Shown piece after piece: positions 49,791-59,048 of a stretch of 64,000 nt of DNA; positions within the stretch are counted from its first letter, which is position 1; every line of letters starts with the position of its first letter. Source of the DNA: Tepidisphaera sp. (lineage in GTDB: Bacteria > Planctomycetota > Phycisphaerae > Phycisphaerales > UBA1924). The position numbers were made by a program, and so were the translations under genes. Location of the stretch: assembly GCA_016124375.1 (NCBI GenBank), contig WGNV01000002.1, positions 486,395 through 550,394 of the forward strand. Direction: 5' to 3'. The notes below the pieces were generated by a model. The model saw only the letters and a list, made by a program, of their open reading frames with translations. It searched no databases and was not told where the DNA came from.

Positions 49791-51520
49791 ATCAACAGTC
49801 CGAAAAGATTGTCGTCTTGAAGTTCGGTGGTTCGGTCCTGCGCGACGTCCACGCCCTGCGCGGAGCCGTGCACGAGATCTACCGCTGGCGCCGCGATGGC
49901 TACAAGGTCGTCGCCGTCGTCTCCGCGCTCTACGGCGAGACCAACCGCCTCCTCGCCCTGTGCGAATCCGTCTGCGAAGACGTGTCGGGCCAGGCCAAGG
50001 CCAGCGTCGCCGCCATCGGTGAACTCACCAGCGCCGGCATTTTGGGCGTCCAACTCGAACGCGCGGGCGTGCCCGCTTGCGTCATCACCCCGGCCTCGGC
50101 CCACATGCTCGCCAGTGGCGACCCCTTCGACGCCACGCCCATCAGCATCAACGCCCAGGCCATCCGCGACGCGCTCGATCGCGAAGGCGTCGTGGTCTTC
50201 CCAGGCTTCGTCGCCGTCGATGAACACGCCCGCCTCGTCCTCCTGGGCCGGGGCGGCAGCGACCTCACCGCACTCTTCCTCGCCGCCTCACTCGGCAACG
50301 CCCGCTGCCGCCTGCTCAAAGACGTCAACGGTCTCTACGAGCGCGACCCTCAGGGCCTCACCCCGCCCCCGCCCCGCTTCGCCGACGCCACCTACGACGA
50401 CGCCCTCAACACCGACGGCTCCATCATCCAGCACAAGGCCGTCAACTTCGCGAGAAGCCGCTCGCTCGCCTTCGAACTCGGCGCACTCAACGCGACCACC
50501 TTCACCCGCATCGGCCCGGGCCCCACCCACCTCGTCCAAGAGCCCGCGCCCCCCGCGCCCCGCACCGTCGCGCTCCTGGGCGCCGGCGTCGTCGGTGGCG
50601 GCGTCTTCGATCTCCTTTCCAAACACCCCGATCGCGTCCGCGTCACCGCCGCCGCCGTGCGCGATGTCTCCCGCCACGCCCTGCCCGGCGTCCGCATCAG
50701 TGGCGACGCCCTCGAAGTCGCCGCCTCCGGCGCCGACATCGTCGTCGAAGCCATGGGCGGCATCGACATTCCCCTGGAAGCCATCAAGCGTGCCCTCGCC
50801 GCCGGCTCGCACGTCGTCACCGCCAACAAGGCCGTCATCGCCGCCCACGGGCCGGAACTCCACGCCCTCGCCGCGTCGCGCGGCGTCCGCCTCCTCTACT
50901 CCGCCAGCGTCGGGGGCTCCACCCCCGTGCTCGAAGCCATCGCCAATCGCGCCGCCCAGCCCAACGCCCCACGCCTCACCCGCGTGCGAGGCATCCTCAA
51001 CGGCACCACCAACTTCGTCCTCTCGCGTGTCGCCCATGGCGACACCTTCGCCGAAGCCGTGCGCGAAGCCCAACGCCGGGGCTTCGCCGAAGCCGACCCC
51101 TCGCGCGACCTCGGAGGCCTCGACGCCCTCGACAAACTCCGCGTCATCGCGCTGGCCGCGGGGCTTGGCGAGATCCACAACCCCTCGCTGCAGCCCCTGA
51201 GCGACGCCGCCCTCGCCGGCTTCATCACCCGTCCCGCCAACACCGTGCTCCGCCACGTCGCCTGGCTCGACGCCTACGAAGGCACGCCCAAGGCCGGCGT
51301 GCACCTGGGCGCGATCGACGCGGGCGACGCGCTCTTCGATTGTCCGGGCGCGAAAAACACCGTCACCCTCGAATGGTCCGATGGCCTCACCCACACCATT
51401 CGCGGCAGCGGCGCCGGCCGCTGGCCCACCAGCGAGTCCGTCGTCGCCGACATCTTCACGCTGCTGCGCGAAACCCGCGCCCGCCAGGCCGCCTCCCATC
51501 ACCCGGGAGCCGTCGCGTGA
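49781..51520 (+). CDS. Bifunctional aspartate kinase-homoserine dehydrogenase lacking ACT domains
   Basis: The 579-residue protein starts at GTG 49781 (GGAGG upstream, 10-base overlap with the previous gene). Residues about 1-255 are aspartate kinase (VLKFGGSVL, LLGRGGSDLTAL, KDVNGLYERDP). Residues about 270-579 are homoserine dehydrogenase (VALLGAGVVGGGVF, VVTANKAVIAAHGPELH, GILNGTTNFVLSR, AEADPSRDLGGLDALDKL). E. coli ThrA is 820 residues; the region between the halves and the C-terminus have no space for ACT regulatory domains. It makes aspartyl-phosphate and then homoserine, so feedback by amino acids may be absent. Confidence 0.92.
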   Translation: MSLNQQSEKIVVLKFGGSVLRDVHALRGAVHEIYRWRRDGYKVVAVVSALYGETNRLLALCESVCEDVSGQAKASVAAIGELTSAGILGVQLERAGVPACVITPASAHMLASGDPFDATPISINAQAIRDALDREGVVVFPGFVAVDEHARLVLLGRGGSDLTALFLAASLGNARCRLLKDVNGLYERDPQGLTPPPPRFADATYDDALNTDGSIIQHKAVNFARSRSLAFELGALNATTFTRIGPGPTHLVQEPAPPAPRTVALLGAGVVGGGVFDLLSKHPDRVRVTAAAVRDVSRHALPGVRISGDALEVAASGADIVVEAMGGIDIPLEAIKRALAAGSHVVTANKAVIAAHGPELHALAASRGVRLLYSASVGGSTPVLEAIANRAAQPNAPRLTRVRGILNGTTNFVLSRVAHGDTFAEAVREAQRRGFAEADPSRDLGGLDALDKLRVIALAAGLGEIHNPSLQPLSDAALAGFITRPANTVLRHVAWLDAYEGTPKAGVHLGAIDAGDALFDCPGAKNTVTLEWSDGLTHTIRGSGAGRWPTSESVVADIFTLLRETRARQAASHHPGAVA

Positions 51521-52569
51521 AAACTCAATCCCACCCCCATCCCAAGTACTGCGTCGTCGGCGCCACCGGCGCCGTGGGCCGCGAGGCGCTCGCCATCCTC
51601 GCCTCGCGGGGCGTCCCCGCCAGTCACATCGTCGCCGCCGCCTCGCCGCGATCGGTCGGCACCACAGTCCCCTACGCCGACACCACGCTGCCGATCGTCC
51701 TCGCCGAGCCCCGCGCCGCCCGCGGCTGTGACGTCGCGCTTCTCTGCGCTTCGTCAGACGTCGCCCGCCAACTCGCCCACCCGATGGTGAGCGAAGGCGC
51801 GCTCGTGGTCGACAACTCCTCTGCGTTTCGCCACGACCCCGCCGTGCCGCTGGTCGTCCCCGAGGTCAACCTCCACGCCGTGCAGCCCCACCACCGCCTC
51901 ATCGCCAACCCCAACTGCTCGACCATCCTGCTGGTCATGGCCGTCGCCCCGCTCCGCGCCCGCTTCGGCCTCACTCGCATCGACGTCGCCACCTATCAGG
52001 CCGTCTCCGGCGCGGGCGCCGGAGCGATGCACGAACTGCGCGACAACGCCCACGCCACGCTGCACGGGCACGAGCAGGCTCCCAAGGTCTTCAAAGAACC
52101 CTGCGCCTTCAACGTCTTCAGCCACAACTCGCACGTCGACGAATCCACCGGCCTCAACGGCGAAGAAACCAAGATCATCCGCGAAACCCGCCGCATCTTC
52201 GCCGATGAGTCCCTGGAAGTCTGCCCGATGTGCGTGCGCGTCCCCGTTTTCCGAGCCCACGCCGAGGCCGTCACGCTCACCCTCGCCCGCGACGCCAGCG
52301 TGCCCGAAGTGCTCGACGCGCTCCGCACCTTCCCCGGCCTCCGCATCATCGACGACCGGCACGCCAACGACTTCCCGACCTCCCTCAAAGCCGCGCACGG
52401 CGACGACGTGCTGGTCGGCCGCGTCCGCCTCGACCCCTCGTCCCCCAACCCCGACCGCTCGCGCCGGGTCTGCCTCTTCCTGGCGGGCGACCAACTGCGC
52501 AAGGGCGCCGCCCAGAACGCCATCCAGATCGCCGACCACATCCGCCGCCCCGCCGTCCGGGTCGCGTGA
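51517..52569 (+). CDS. asd: Aspartate-semialdehyde dehydrogenase
   Basis: Asd reduces aspartyl phosphate to aspartate semialdehyde, the step between the kinase and dehydrogenase activities of the preceding gene. The 350-residue protein has CVVGATGAVGREALAIL, SSAFRHDPAVPLVVPEVN, the nucleophile motif NPNCSTI (C134), SGAGAGAMHEL and RVPVFRAHAEAVTL with the conserved His. The GTG start overlaps the previous TGA (GTGA). With the sulfhydrylase, the three genes cover aspartate to homocysteine apart from homoserine activation. Confidence 0.95.
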   Translation: MKTQSHPHPKYCVVGATGAVGREALAILASRGVPASHIVAAASPRSVGTTVPYADTTLPIVLAEPRAARGCDVALLCASSDVARQLAHPMVSEGALVVDNSSAFRHDPAVPLVVPEVNLHAVQPHHRLIANPNCSTILLVMAVAPLRARFGLTRIDVATYQAVSGAGAGAMHELRDNAHATLHGHEQAPKVFKEPCAFNVFSHNSHVDESTGLNGEETKIIRETRRIFADESLEVCPMCVRVPVFRAHAEAVTLTLARDASVPEVLDALRTFPGLRIIDDRHANDFPTSLKAAHGDDVLVGRVRLDPSSPNPDRSRRVCLFLAGDQLRKGAAQNAIQIADHIRRPAVRVA

Positions 52570-52666
52570 ACATCCCGCCCCCGCCGGGTTCCCCTCAAGT
52601 GCCCCTCGCTTCCGCCCGAGAACATCGGGGATGCGCGTCGTTGCCGGCGCTTCAGGGGAGCAGCAC

Positions 52667-53071
52667 ATGATCGATCCGGCCGGAAACCTCAACGTCCGCC
52701 AGCACGTGCGCCGCCAGTGCCGCATCGACGCCCGCGCCCGCCTCGACGGCCCGGGCGCCTCCCAGGTCGCGCTCGCCCGCTCCATCACCGACGCCGGCCG
52801 CTGGTTCTCCGTGCGCGTCGTCGACATCTCCGAGGGCGGCCTGGGTCTCGAAAGCCCGGTCTTCCTCCCCCGCGCCTGCACCCTGCTGGTCCGCACCACA
52901 CCCACCTCTCAAGACGACAACTGCCAGGTCCCCTTCGAGTGCCGCGTCCAGCGCGTCACCATGATCGACCGAACGCCCCTCTACTACCTGGGGCTCTCGT
53001 TCGTGGGCGATCTCCGCGCCCAGGCGCAGGCCGCCTGTCGCGTGAGCGCCCCCGCCGGGGGTGAGCCGTGA
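52667..53071 (+). CDS. PilZ-domain protein (cyclic di-GMP receptor)
   Basis: The 134-residue protein has the PilZ c-di-GMP-binding pattern: RRQCRIDARARLD (RxxxR) and, about 40 residues later, VVDISEGGLGLES (D/N-x-S-x2-G), followed by the beta-barrel strands (FECRVQRV, YYLGLSFVG). The ATG at 52667 has GGGGAG upstream; an ATG 12 codons earlier lacks a site. Its stop overlaps the GTG of the pilB gene, so c-di-GMP may control the assembly ATPase. Confidence 0.85.
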   Translation: MIDPAGNLNVRQHVRRQCRIDARARLDGPGASQVALARSITDAGRWFSVRVVDISEGGLGLESPVFLPRACTLLVRTTPTSQDDNCQVPFECRVQRVTMIDRTPLYYLGLSFVGDLRAQAQAACRVSAPAGGEP

Positions 53072-54759
53072 TCCGCGCCGACGACTTTGTCATCGCCGCG
53101 ATGGTCGACGACGGCGTCCTCTCCCCCGAAGCCGCCGAACGCGCCAACAAGTACGCCCGCGAGCACGCCTGCCAGCCCCGCGACGCCGTCGTCGCCCTGG
53201 CCCTCGCCCCCTCCCGCACCGTCGCGCTCTTTGCCGCCCAGGTGAGCGAATACCCCTTCGTCGACCCCGAGTGCTTCGACATCGACTACAACCACGCTTC
53301 TCTGCTGCCCCGCGCCACCGCCGAGCGCCTCCGCGCCTTTCCCCTCTTCGTCACCGACGGCATCGCCACCGTCGGCATGCTTGATCCCCTCGATCTCCGC
53401 GCCGTCGATCAGCTCCGCACCTGCCTCAAGCTCGACATCGACCCCGTCCTCTGCGAGCCCGACGCCCTCGCCGGCCTCATCGAGCGTGCCTACTCCATCA
53501 CCGGCTCGGGCGCCCGCGCCTCCGCCCCGCGCGACCGCGACGAACCCGACGACCCCTCCCTCAGCCGCGAGCCCGTCGTCCTCGCTCTCAACGAAATCCT
53601 CGCCCAGGCCATCGAGCTCGGCGCCAGCGACATCCACCTGGGCCCCGACGAGCGCGAACTCCACCTTCGCTACCGCGTCGACGGGGGCCTTCTCGTCCAC
53701 CGCGGGCCCGCCCTCGACATGCACCAGGGCCTCGTCCAGCGACTCAAGATCATGGCCGGGCTCGACGTCACCCAGACCCGCCGCCCCCAGGACGGCAAGT
53801 TCCGCTTCACCCACAATGGCCGCTCCGTGGACGTCCGCCTCGCGCTCATCCCCACCGTCAGCGGCGAGAACGCCGTCATGCGCATCCTCTCCTCCGCCGC
53901 CTCCATCCGGGGCTTCGCGGAACTCGGCATGCCCCCCGCCATGATCCGCCGCTTCGAGCAATCCATCGACAGCCCGCACGGCATGGTCCTGGTCAGCGGC
54001 CCCACCGGCTCGGGCAAAACCACCACCCTCTACACCGCCCTCAAACATCTCAACTCCGCCGACCTCAACATCATGACCATCGAAGATCCGGTCGAGATCC
54101 GGATGCCCCTCATCCGTCAGGTCCAGACCAACCCCGACATCGGCCTCACCTTCGCCGGCGCCCTCCGCTCCATCCTCCGCCAGGATCCCGACGTCGTCTT
54201 CGTGGGCGAAATCCGCGACGAAGAAACCGCCCGCATCTGTGTACAGGCCGCCCTCACGGGCCACCTCGTCCTCTCCAGCATCCACACCAACGACGCCGCC
54301 AGCGCCATCCCGCGCCTGCGCGACCTCAACTGCCCCGGCTTCGCCATCAACGCCGCACTCCTCTGCGTCCTGGCCCAGCGGCTCATCAAGCGCGTCTGCC
54401 CCGACTGCGCCCACCCCGCCCAGCCCGCGCCCGACCTCGCCGCCCGCTTCGGGCTCGCCCCCACCGACACCGGCTTTGTCCAAGCCGCCGGCTGCGCCCG
54501 CTGCGGCCACCTCGGCACTCGAGGCCGCATGGGCATTTACGAGTTCCTCGAACTCAGCCCCGCCATCCGCCGCCTCATCGACGCCGACGCCACCCTCGCC
54601 CAGATCAGCGATGGCGCCACCCGCGAAGGCATGCGCCTCATGTGGCAAGACGGGCTCGACAAAGCCCGCGTCGGCCTGACGACCCTCGACGAAATCAGCC
54701 GCGTATTCGCCGTCCAATCCGTCGAAGACGCCCCCGCCCCCACCCGGAGGGCCGCGTGA
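53068..54759 (+). CDS. pilB: Type IV pilus/type II secretion assembly ATPase (PilB/GspE)
   Basis: The 563-residue hexameric ATPase has an N-terminal MshEN-like domain (about 1-145), a middle domain with LGASDIHLGPDERELHLRYRVDG, Walker A GPTGSGKTT (311-319), the Asp box IMTIEDPVEIR, Walker B ILRQDPDVVFVGEIRDEETA, the His box TGHLVLSSIHTNDA and a zinc site CPDCAHP...CARCG. It powers pilin or pseudopilin polymerisation. The GTG start overlaps the PilZ stop. No retraction ATPase (PilT) is seen nearby. Confidence 0.95.
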   Translation: MIRADDFVIAAMVDDGVLSPEAAERANKYAREHACQPRDAVVALALAPSRTVALFAAQVSEYPFVDPECFDIDYNHASLLPRATAERLRAFPLFVTDGIATVGMLDPLDLRAVDQLRTCLKLDIDPVLCEPDALAGLIERAYSITGSGARASAPRDRDEPDDPSLSREPVVLALNEILAQAIELGASDIHLGPDERELHLRYRVDGGLLVHRGPALDMHQGLVQRLKIMAGLDVTQTRRPQDGKFRFTHNGRSVDVRLALIPTVSGENAVMRILSSAASIRGFAELGMPPAMIRRFEQSIDSPHGMVLVSGPTGSGKTTTLYTALKHLNSADLNIMTIEDPVEIRMPLIRQVQTNPDIGLTFAGALRSILRQDPDVVFVGEIRDEETARICVQAALTGHLVLSSIHTNDAASAIPRLRDLNCPGFAINAALLCVLAQRLIKRVCPDCAHPAQPAPDLAARFGLAPTDTGFVQAAGCARCGHLGTRGRMGIYEFLELSPAIRRLIDADATLAQISDGATREGMRLMWQDGLDKARVGLTTLDEISRVFAVQSVEDAPAPTRRAA

Positions 54760-55967
54760 CCCCCCTCACCTTCGAATACCGGGGCTTCGACCGAACCGGC
54801 AAGGCCCGCGACGGGTCCGTGCAGGCCCCCACCCGCAACGACGCCTTCCGCGCCCTGGTCGCCCAGGGCCTTACACCAACACACCTGACTCCCGCCCGCC
54901 GCGCCGCCGCCTCCGCCGAACGATCCGGCGGCTGCTTCAGCGCCGACAAACTCGCCGACTTCACCCACGCCATCGGCGTGCTCATCGACGCTCATGTGCC
55001 TCTCTCCGAGGGCCTGCGCTCCATCGCCGAGCAGGAGCCCGACGCCGCCATGAGATTCTTCGCCCTGGAGATCGCCCGACGCATCGAGGGGGGCGACTCG
55101 ATCGCCACTGCTCTGGACGCCCACCGCGCCCAGGTCGGCCCCGTCTACGTCGAAGCGGTCCGGGCCGCCGAACGCAACGGCAAACTCCCGCGCGTCCTGG
55201 CCCACCTCTCCGACATGCTCGAGCGTTCCCAGGAAACCATCCGCATCATCCGCTCCGCCCTCACCTACCCCGCCTGCGTCATCGGGGCGCTTTTCGCCGG
55301 CATGGTCGTCCTCACCGGCCTCATCATGCCCAGGTTCGCCGCGATCTTCGCGCAGCGCGACGCCCAACTCCCCCAGATGACCCGCTCCCTCATGGCCCTG
55401 GGCCAGAGCGTGCACGACTTCTGGTTCATCTACCTCGGCGCCGCGCTCGCCCTCGTCGTTATCTTCCGTCTCGCCCTCACCGACGCCGCCTGGCGCGAGC
55501 GCTTCGACGCCCTCCTTCACCGCGTCCCAATCATCAAAACCATGCTCATCGGCGTCGCCCTCTCCCGCTTCTGCCGCATCTGCGGCCTCTCTGTCTCCTC
55601 CGGCATCCCCCTCGTCGAATCCATCGAACTCGCCGGCGCCGCCGCCGGCCGCCCGCTGCTCGCCGCCGCGAGCGCCTCCCTGGCCCGCAGCGTCAACGCC
55701 GGCGAAAGCCTCAGCGACAGCCTCGCCAAGGCCCCCTACTTCACCCCGTTCGCCAAGCGGATGCTCGCCGCGGGCGAACGCGCGGGCGACCTGCCCCGCA
55801 TGTGCGATGTCATCGCCAGGCACTACGAGCGCGAGTGCAATCACCTCGCCAGGAACATCCGCACCGTCATTGAACCCCTTGTGATTATCGGAGTCGCCTC
55901 ACTTTTCCTCCTCATCGCCCTGTCCGTCTTCCTGCCCGCGTGGGAAGTGACTCGCGCGATCGGCTGA
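54756..55967 (+). CDS. pilC: Pilus/type II secretion inner-membrane platform protein (PilC/GspF)
   Basis: The 403-residue protein has the two-repeat GspF domain with three helices (IRSALTYPACVIGALFAGMVVLTGLIMP, FWFIYLGAALALVVIFRLAL and LVIIGVASLFLLIALSVFLPAWEV) and the conserved FTHAIGVLIDAHVPLSEGLR and SRFCRICGLSVSSGIPLVESIELAG blocks. It couples the ATPase to the growing pilus. The GTG start overlaps the pilB stop (GTGA) with GGAGG 5 bases upstream. Confidence 0.93.
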   Translation: MTPLTFEYRGFDRTGKARDGSVQAPTRNDAFRALVAQGLTPTHLTPARRAAASAERSGGCFSADKLADFTHAIGVLIDAHVPLSEGLRSIAEQEPDAAMRFFALEIARRIEGGDSIATALDAHRAQVGPVYVEAVRAAERNGKLPRVLAHLSDMLERSQETIRIIRSALTYPACVIGALFAGMVVLTGLIMPRFAAIFAQRDAQLPQMTRSLMALGQSVHDFWFIYLGAALALVVIFRLALTDAAWRERFDALLHRVPIIKTMLIGVALSRFCRICGLSVSSGIPLVESIELAGAAAGRPLLAAASASLARSVNAGESLSDSLAKAPYFTPFAKRMLAAGERAGDLPRMCDVIARHYERECNHLARNIRTVIEPLVIIGVASLFLLIALSVFLPAWEVTRAIG

Positions 55968-56166
55968 CCAGGCTTCCGCCCCCTGCCTCACCCCCCTCGC
56001 GCCTGAGGCCTCGCGCCCCATCACCCCGATCCACCCCTCCGCCCGAACATCCCCACCCGCTCCGGGCCCCTCTCGTTCCAAATCCACGCCCCGCCCAAAG
56101 CGCCGAGCAACGTCCGCCGATATTCCCCGTACGGGCCCGCTCCGCCCACCGAGGATCCGCTCGCGC

Positions 56167-57840
56167 ATGTCCAGAGTCGTCGTAGAACTGGGTCCGACAG
56201 GGGTCGAGGTCATCGGTCTCAAGGCCGGCTCGCCCTCGGGGTCCCATGCGCGACGAGTCATCGGGTTCGATCGCTCCAACAACACCGCCGGCGCCCTCAT
56301 CTCCCTCGAAAAGCCCCTGCGTGACTGCATCGGCGAACTCGGCCTGCGGGGCTCCCGCGCCTGCGTCGTCTACGTCTCCCCCTTCGGCGCCTCCCAACTC
56401 GTCTCCTGTCCCAAGGCCGTCGGCATCCGCAACGCCGAGCCCGCCGCACTGCTCGCCCTCACCACCTCCGTCGACATCGCCCCCACCAGCCTGTGCCTCT
56501 CCTCCGCACCCGTCCACGAAGACGGTCCCTACGGCATCGGGGGCGACGCCGGCCCCCAACTCCACGTCATGGCCAGCGCGGACGAAGAAGACACGATCGG
56601 CATGATCTTCGGCATGTGCAGCCGCGCCGGGCTGCTCGTCGATCGCATCGTCCCCGCCGAAGCCGCCGGCATGGCCCAGGCCATCAGCATCGCCATCGGC
56701 GCCTCCGGCGCCGGGCCCATCGCCGTCCTCTGGCTCGGACGTCACGGCTCGGCGCTGGCCGCCGCCGAAGCCGACGTCTTGGCCCTGGCCCGCAGCGTCT
56801 CCCTCGGGCTCTCAACCCTGGCCGCCTCGCTCACCCGCGAAATCCGCCCCAGGGCCCCCCATGGCTCGGGCCCACTCCCCGCCTTCACCCTTTCCGACGC
56901 CCAGGCCTGGGACGTTCTCTTCCAAGTCGGCATCCCCTCCCAGGACGCGCCCGTCGACGGGCTGCCCGACTTCACCAGCGCCTCCCTTTTGCCCTTGCTT
57001 CAGCCCGCGCTCCAGCGTCTCTCCGTCGAAGTCAAGCAGTCGCTCCGGTTCGGCCTGCCCGAGCGCGCCCGCTCGCGGGTCCGCCTGCTCGTCGCCGGCC
57101 CCGGGGGCGATGTCCCCGGCCTCGCCCAAGCCATCGCCAACCACGTCGGCTGCGAACTCTTCCAGAAGTCCGCCCACCCCGATGCCCAGCCCTCCCGCTG
57201 GATCGATCCGCGCCGCATCCCCGCCGAGTTCAACTTCCTTCCGCGCTCCATCCGCGATGCCCACCTTGCCCGCCGCCTGCGCACCTCCATCCTTGTCGGC
57301 GCGGCCATCGCCCTGGCCGCCATCGCGGGCGAATACCTCTGGACACGCCGCGTCATCGGTGAGCAGGCGTTGCTGCTCTCAAAGCTCAACCAGAACCGTG
57401 GCCCGCTCGATCAGGCCAAGCACGACCGCGACGAAGCCCTGGCGCTTCGTGAGAAACTCGATTCGCTGCGCGCCGCCATCAGCTCCGCCACCGGCGACCG
57501 CCCCGAAACCGCCGCCCTGCTCGCCCTGCTCGCAGACGCCACGCCCGACGCCGCCGCCCTCCGCTCCATCGAGCTGACCAGCGCCCCCTCCCACGCGACC
57601 ATCGAGGGCTTCGTCCCGAATCTCCCCAACACCGACCCCGCCCAAGTCATCCACGACTTCGTCGAACGCCTTTCCGCCGCCCCCATCATCGCCTCCGCCC
57701 GACTCACCAGCTCCTCCCGCGGCAGCGGCCCCACCGGCGATTGCCAGATCTTCAGCATCGATCTCAATCTCGTGGCTCTTCCGCCCTCGGCCGTCCTCGC
57801 GCCCACCATCGCCGCCACGACGGAGCCGCCCTCGCCATGA
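56167..57840 (+). CDS. PilM-PilN fusion protein of the pilus/secretion machine
   Basis: The 557-residue protein has an actin-like PilM-type half (about 1-350; VVVELGPTGVEVIGLKAG..., RVRLLVAGPGGDVPGLAQAIANHVG) and then a PilN-like part: RSIRDAHLARRLRTSILVGAAIALAAIAGEYLW (transmembrane), a coiled coil (SKLNQNRGPLDQAKHDRDEALALREKLDSL) and a C-terminal alpha/beta domain (ATIEGFVP...). In proteobacteria PilM and PilN are separate proteins. It sits 199 bp after pilC and overlaps the pilO-like gene by ATGA. Confidence 0.82.
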   Translation: MSRVVVELGPTGVEVIGLKAGSPSGSHARRVIGFDRSNNTAGALISLEKPLRDCIGELGLRGSRACVVYVSPFGASQLVSCPKAVGIRNAEPAALLALTTSVDIAPTSLCLSSAPVHEDGPYGIGGDAGPQLHVMASADEEDTIGMIFGMCSRAGLLVDRIVPAEAAGMAQAISIAIGASGAGPIAVLWLGRHGSALAAAEADVLALARSVSLGLSTLAASLTREIRPRAPHGSGPLPAFTLSDAQAWDVLFQVGIPSQDAPVDGLPDFTSASLLPLLQPALQRLSVEVKQSLRFGLPERARSRVRLLVAGPGGDVPGLAQAIANHVGCELFQKSAHPDAQPSRWIDPRRIPAEFNFLPRSIRDAHLARRLRTSILVGAAIALAAIAGEYLWTRRVIGEQALLLSKLNQNRGPLDQAKHDRDEALALREKLDSLRAAISSATGDRPETAALLALLADATPDAAALRSIELTSAPSHATIEGFVPNLPNTDPAQVIHDFVERLSAAPIIASARLTSSSRGSGPTGDCQIFSIDLNLVALPPSAVLAPTIAATTEPPSP

Positions 57841-58460
57841 GCCGCCCACCCAATCCTCTCCGCGCTTTGCCCGCGTATCTGCTCGGCGCCTGCGCCCTGT
57901 GCGCGACGGCCCAGTACCTCGTCGTCCGACCCGAACTTCAGCGCCTCGATACCATGCGTGCCCAGATCAACGCACTGCTCGAGAGCGGCGCCGCCGCCAC
58001 CCGCACCCCCGTCACCTCGCCCCTGGCCGTGGGGCGCATCCGCGCCCAGACCCTCGCCGAACTGTCGCAGCTTCGCCAACACGTCAAGGGCCCCGCCGAC
58101 GAGAGCGAGATGTTCGCCGCCGTCTCACGCCTGGCCGCACAGAGCCGCGTGCGTGTCGACAGCATGTCCCCCGGCTCCGCCGACCAGAAGCCGCTTCCCG
58201 ATCGCGGCTCGCCCGCCGCCCGCGAGATCATCCTGCAGATGAGCGCCGTCGGCTCCTATCAGAACCTGGCGTCCTTTCTCGCCAATCTCGAGCACAACCT
58301 GGGCGTCTGCGAGGTCGCTTCGCTGCGCATGACCCCGATCACTCCCGACGATCCCTCCACCATCCGCGCCGTCCTCCGCGTGCGCCACCTGATCATCGCA
58401 GACCCGGGCGAGCACCCCGCCTCGCCCATCGCCTTCAATCTTCAGGGAGCCCACCCGTGA
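57837..58460 (+). CDS. PilO-like pilus assembly protein
   Basis: The 207-residue protein has an N-terminal transmembrane helix (ALPAYLLGACALCATAQYLVV), a coiled-coil region (RPELQRLDTMRAQINALLES) and a C-terminal ferredoxin-like domain (REIILQMSAVGSYQNLASFLANLEHNL). This is the architecture of PilO/GspM proteins that pair with PilN in the periplasm. The ATG overlaps the PilM/N stop and the stop overlaps the next GTG, so the three genes are translated together. Confidence 0.78.
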   Translation: MSRPPNPLRALPAYLLGACALCATAQYLVVRPELQRLDTMRAQINALLESGAAATRTPVTSPLAVGRIRAQTLAELSQLRQHVKGPADESEMFAAVSRLAAQSRVRVDSMSPGSADQKPLPDRGSPAAREIILQMSAVGSYQNLASFLANLEHNLGVCEVASLRMTPITPDDPSTIRAVLRVRHLIIADPGEHPASPIAFNLQGAHP

Positions 58461-59005
58461 ACCTCTCGCAAGGCTCCAGCGCCACCTACTTCAAGGCTGC
58501 CGCCCTGCTGCTGCCGCTTCTCGCCGCCCAGGCCGTCCGCCTCGCGGAGTTCACCGGCCCCGCCGCCGCCCGCGCCCAGGCCCCCGCGCCCGCCCTCGCG
58601 CCCGCGCCGCCCCAGGCGCCCCTTACCCAGCCCCAGCTCGCGGCCATCCACTGGCTCTCCCAGCCCGACCACCTCCATCCCACCACCTCGCCTCTCGATC
58701 GCTTCCGCCCAGCCCAACCCACAGCACCGGCACCGACGCCGACGCCGCCCCCACCCCAACCAACCTCCAGCGACGAACCAAGCGGCCTGCACATCACCAG
58801 CCTCATGGGCCGCGACCGTGCCTACCTCATCGGCATCGACCACAAGACCTACCGCCTGGGCGACGAAGTCGCCCCCAAGTGGCGCATCACCGACGTCGAC
58901 CCCGATCGCCGCGTGATCATCCTCACCCACGACGACGGACGCACCACCGAGATACCCATCGATCCCCCCGCCGACGAACACGCGTCCCGGCCCCGCACCC
59001 GCTAG
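58457..59005 (+). CDS. PilP/GspC-like periplasmic linker protein
   Basis: The 182-residue protein has an N-terminal hydrophobic segment (YFKAAALLLPLLAAQAV), a Pro/Ala-rich linker (about 35-105) and a C-terminal small beta domain reading AYLIGIDHKTYRLGDEVAPKWRITDVDPDRRVIILTHDDGRTTEIPI, which fits the HR/PilP fold that links the inner-membrane platform to the secretin. No secretin (PilQ/GspD) gene follows. GTG start overlapping the pilO stop. Confidence 0.7.
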   Translation: MNLSQGSSATYFKAAALLLPLLAAQAVRLAEFTGPAAARAQAPAPALAPAPPQAPLTQPQLAAIHWLSQPDHLHPTTSPLDRFRPAQPTAPAPTPTPPPPQPTSSDEPSGLHITSLMGRDRAYLIGIDHKTYRLGDEVAPKWRITDVDPDRRVIILTHDDGRTTEIPIDPPADEHASRPRTR

Positions 59006-59048
59006 CCCTCGCGTATATTTGCGGCTCTCTATCCAAGGAGGCCGCACT

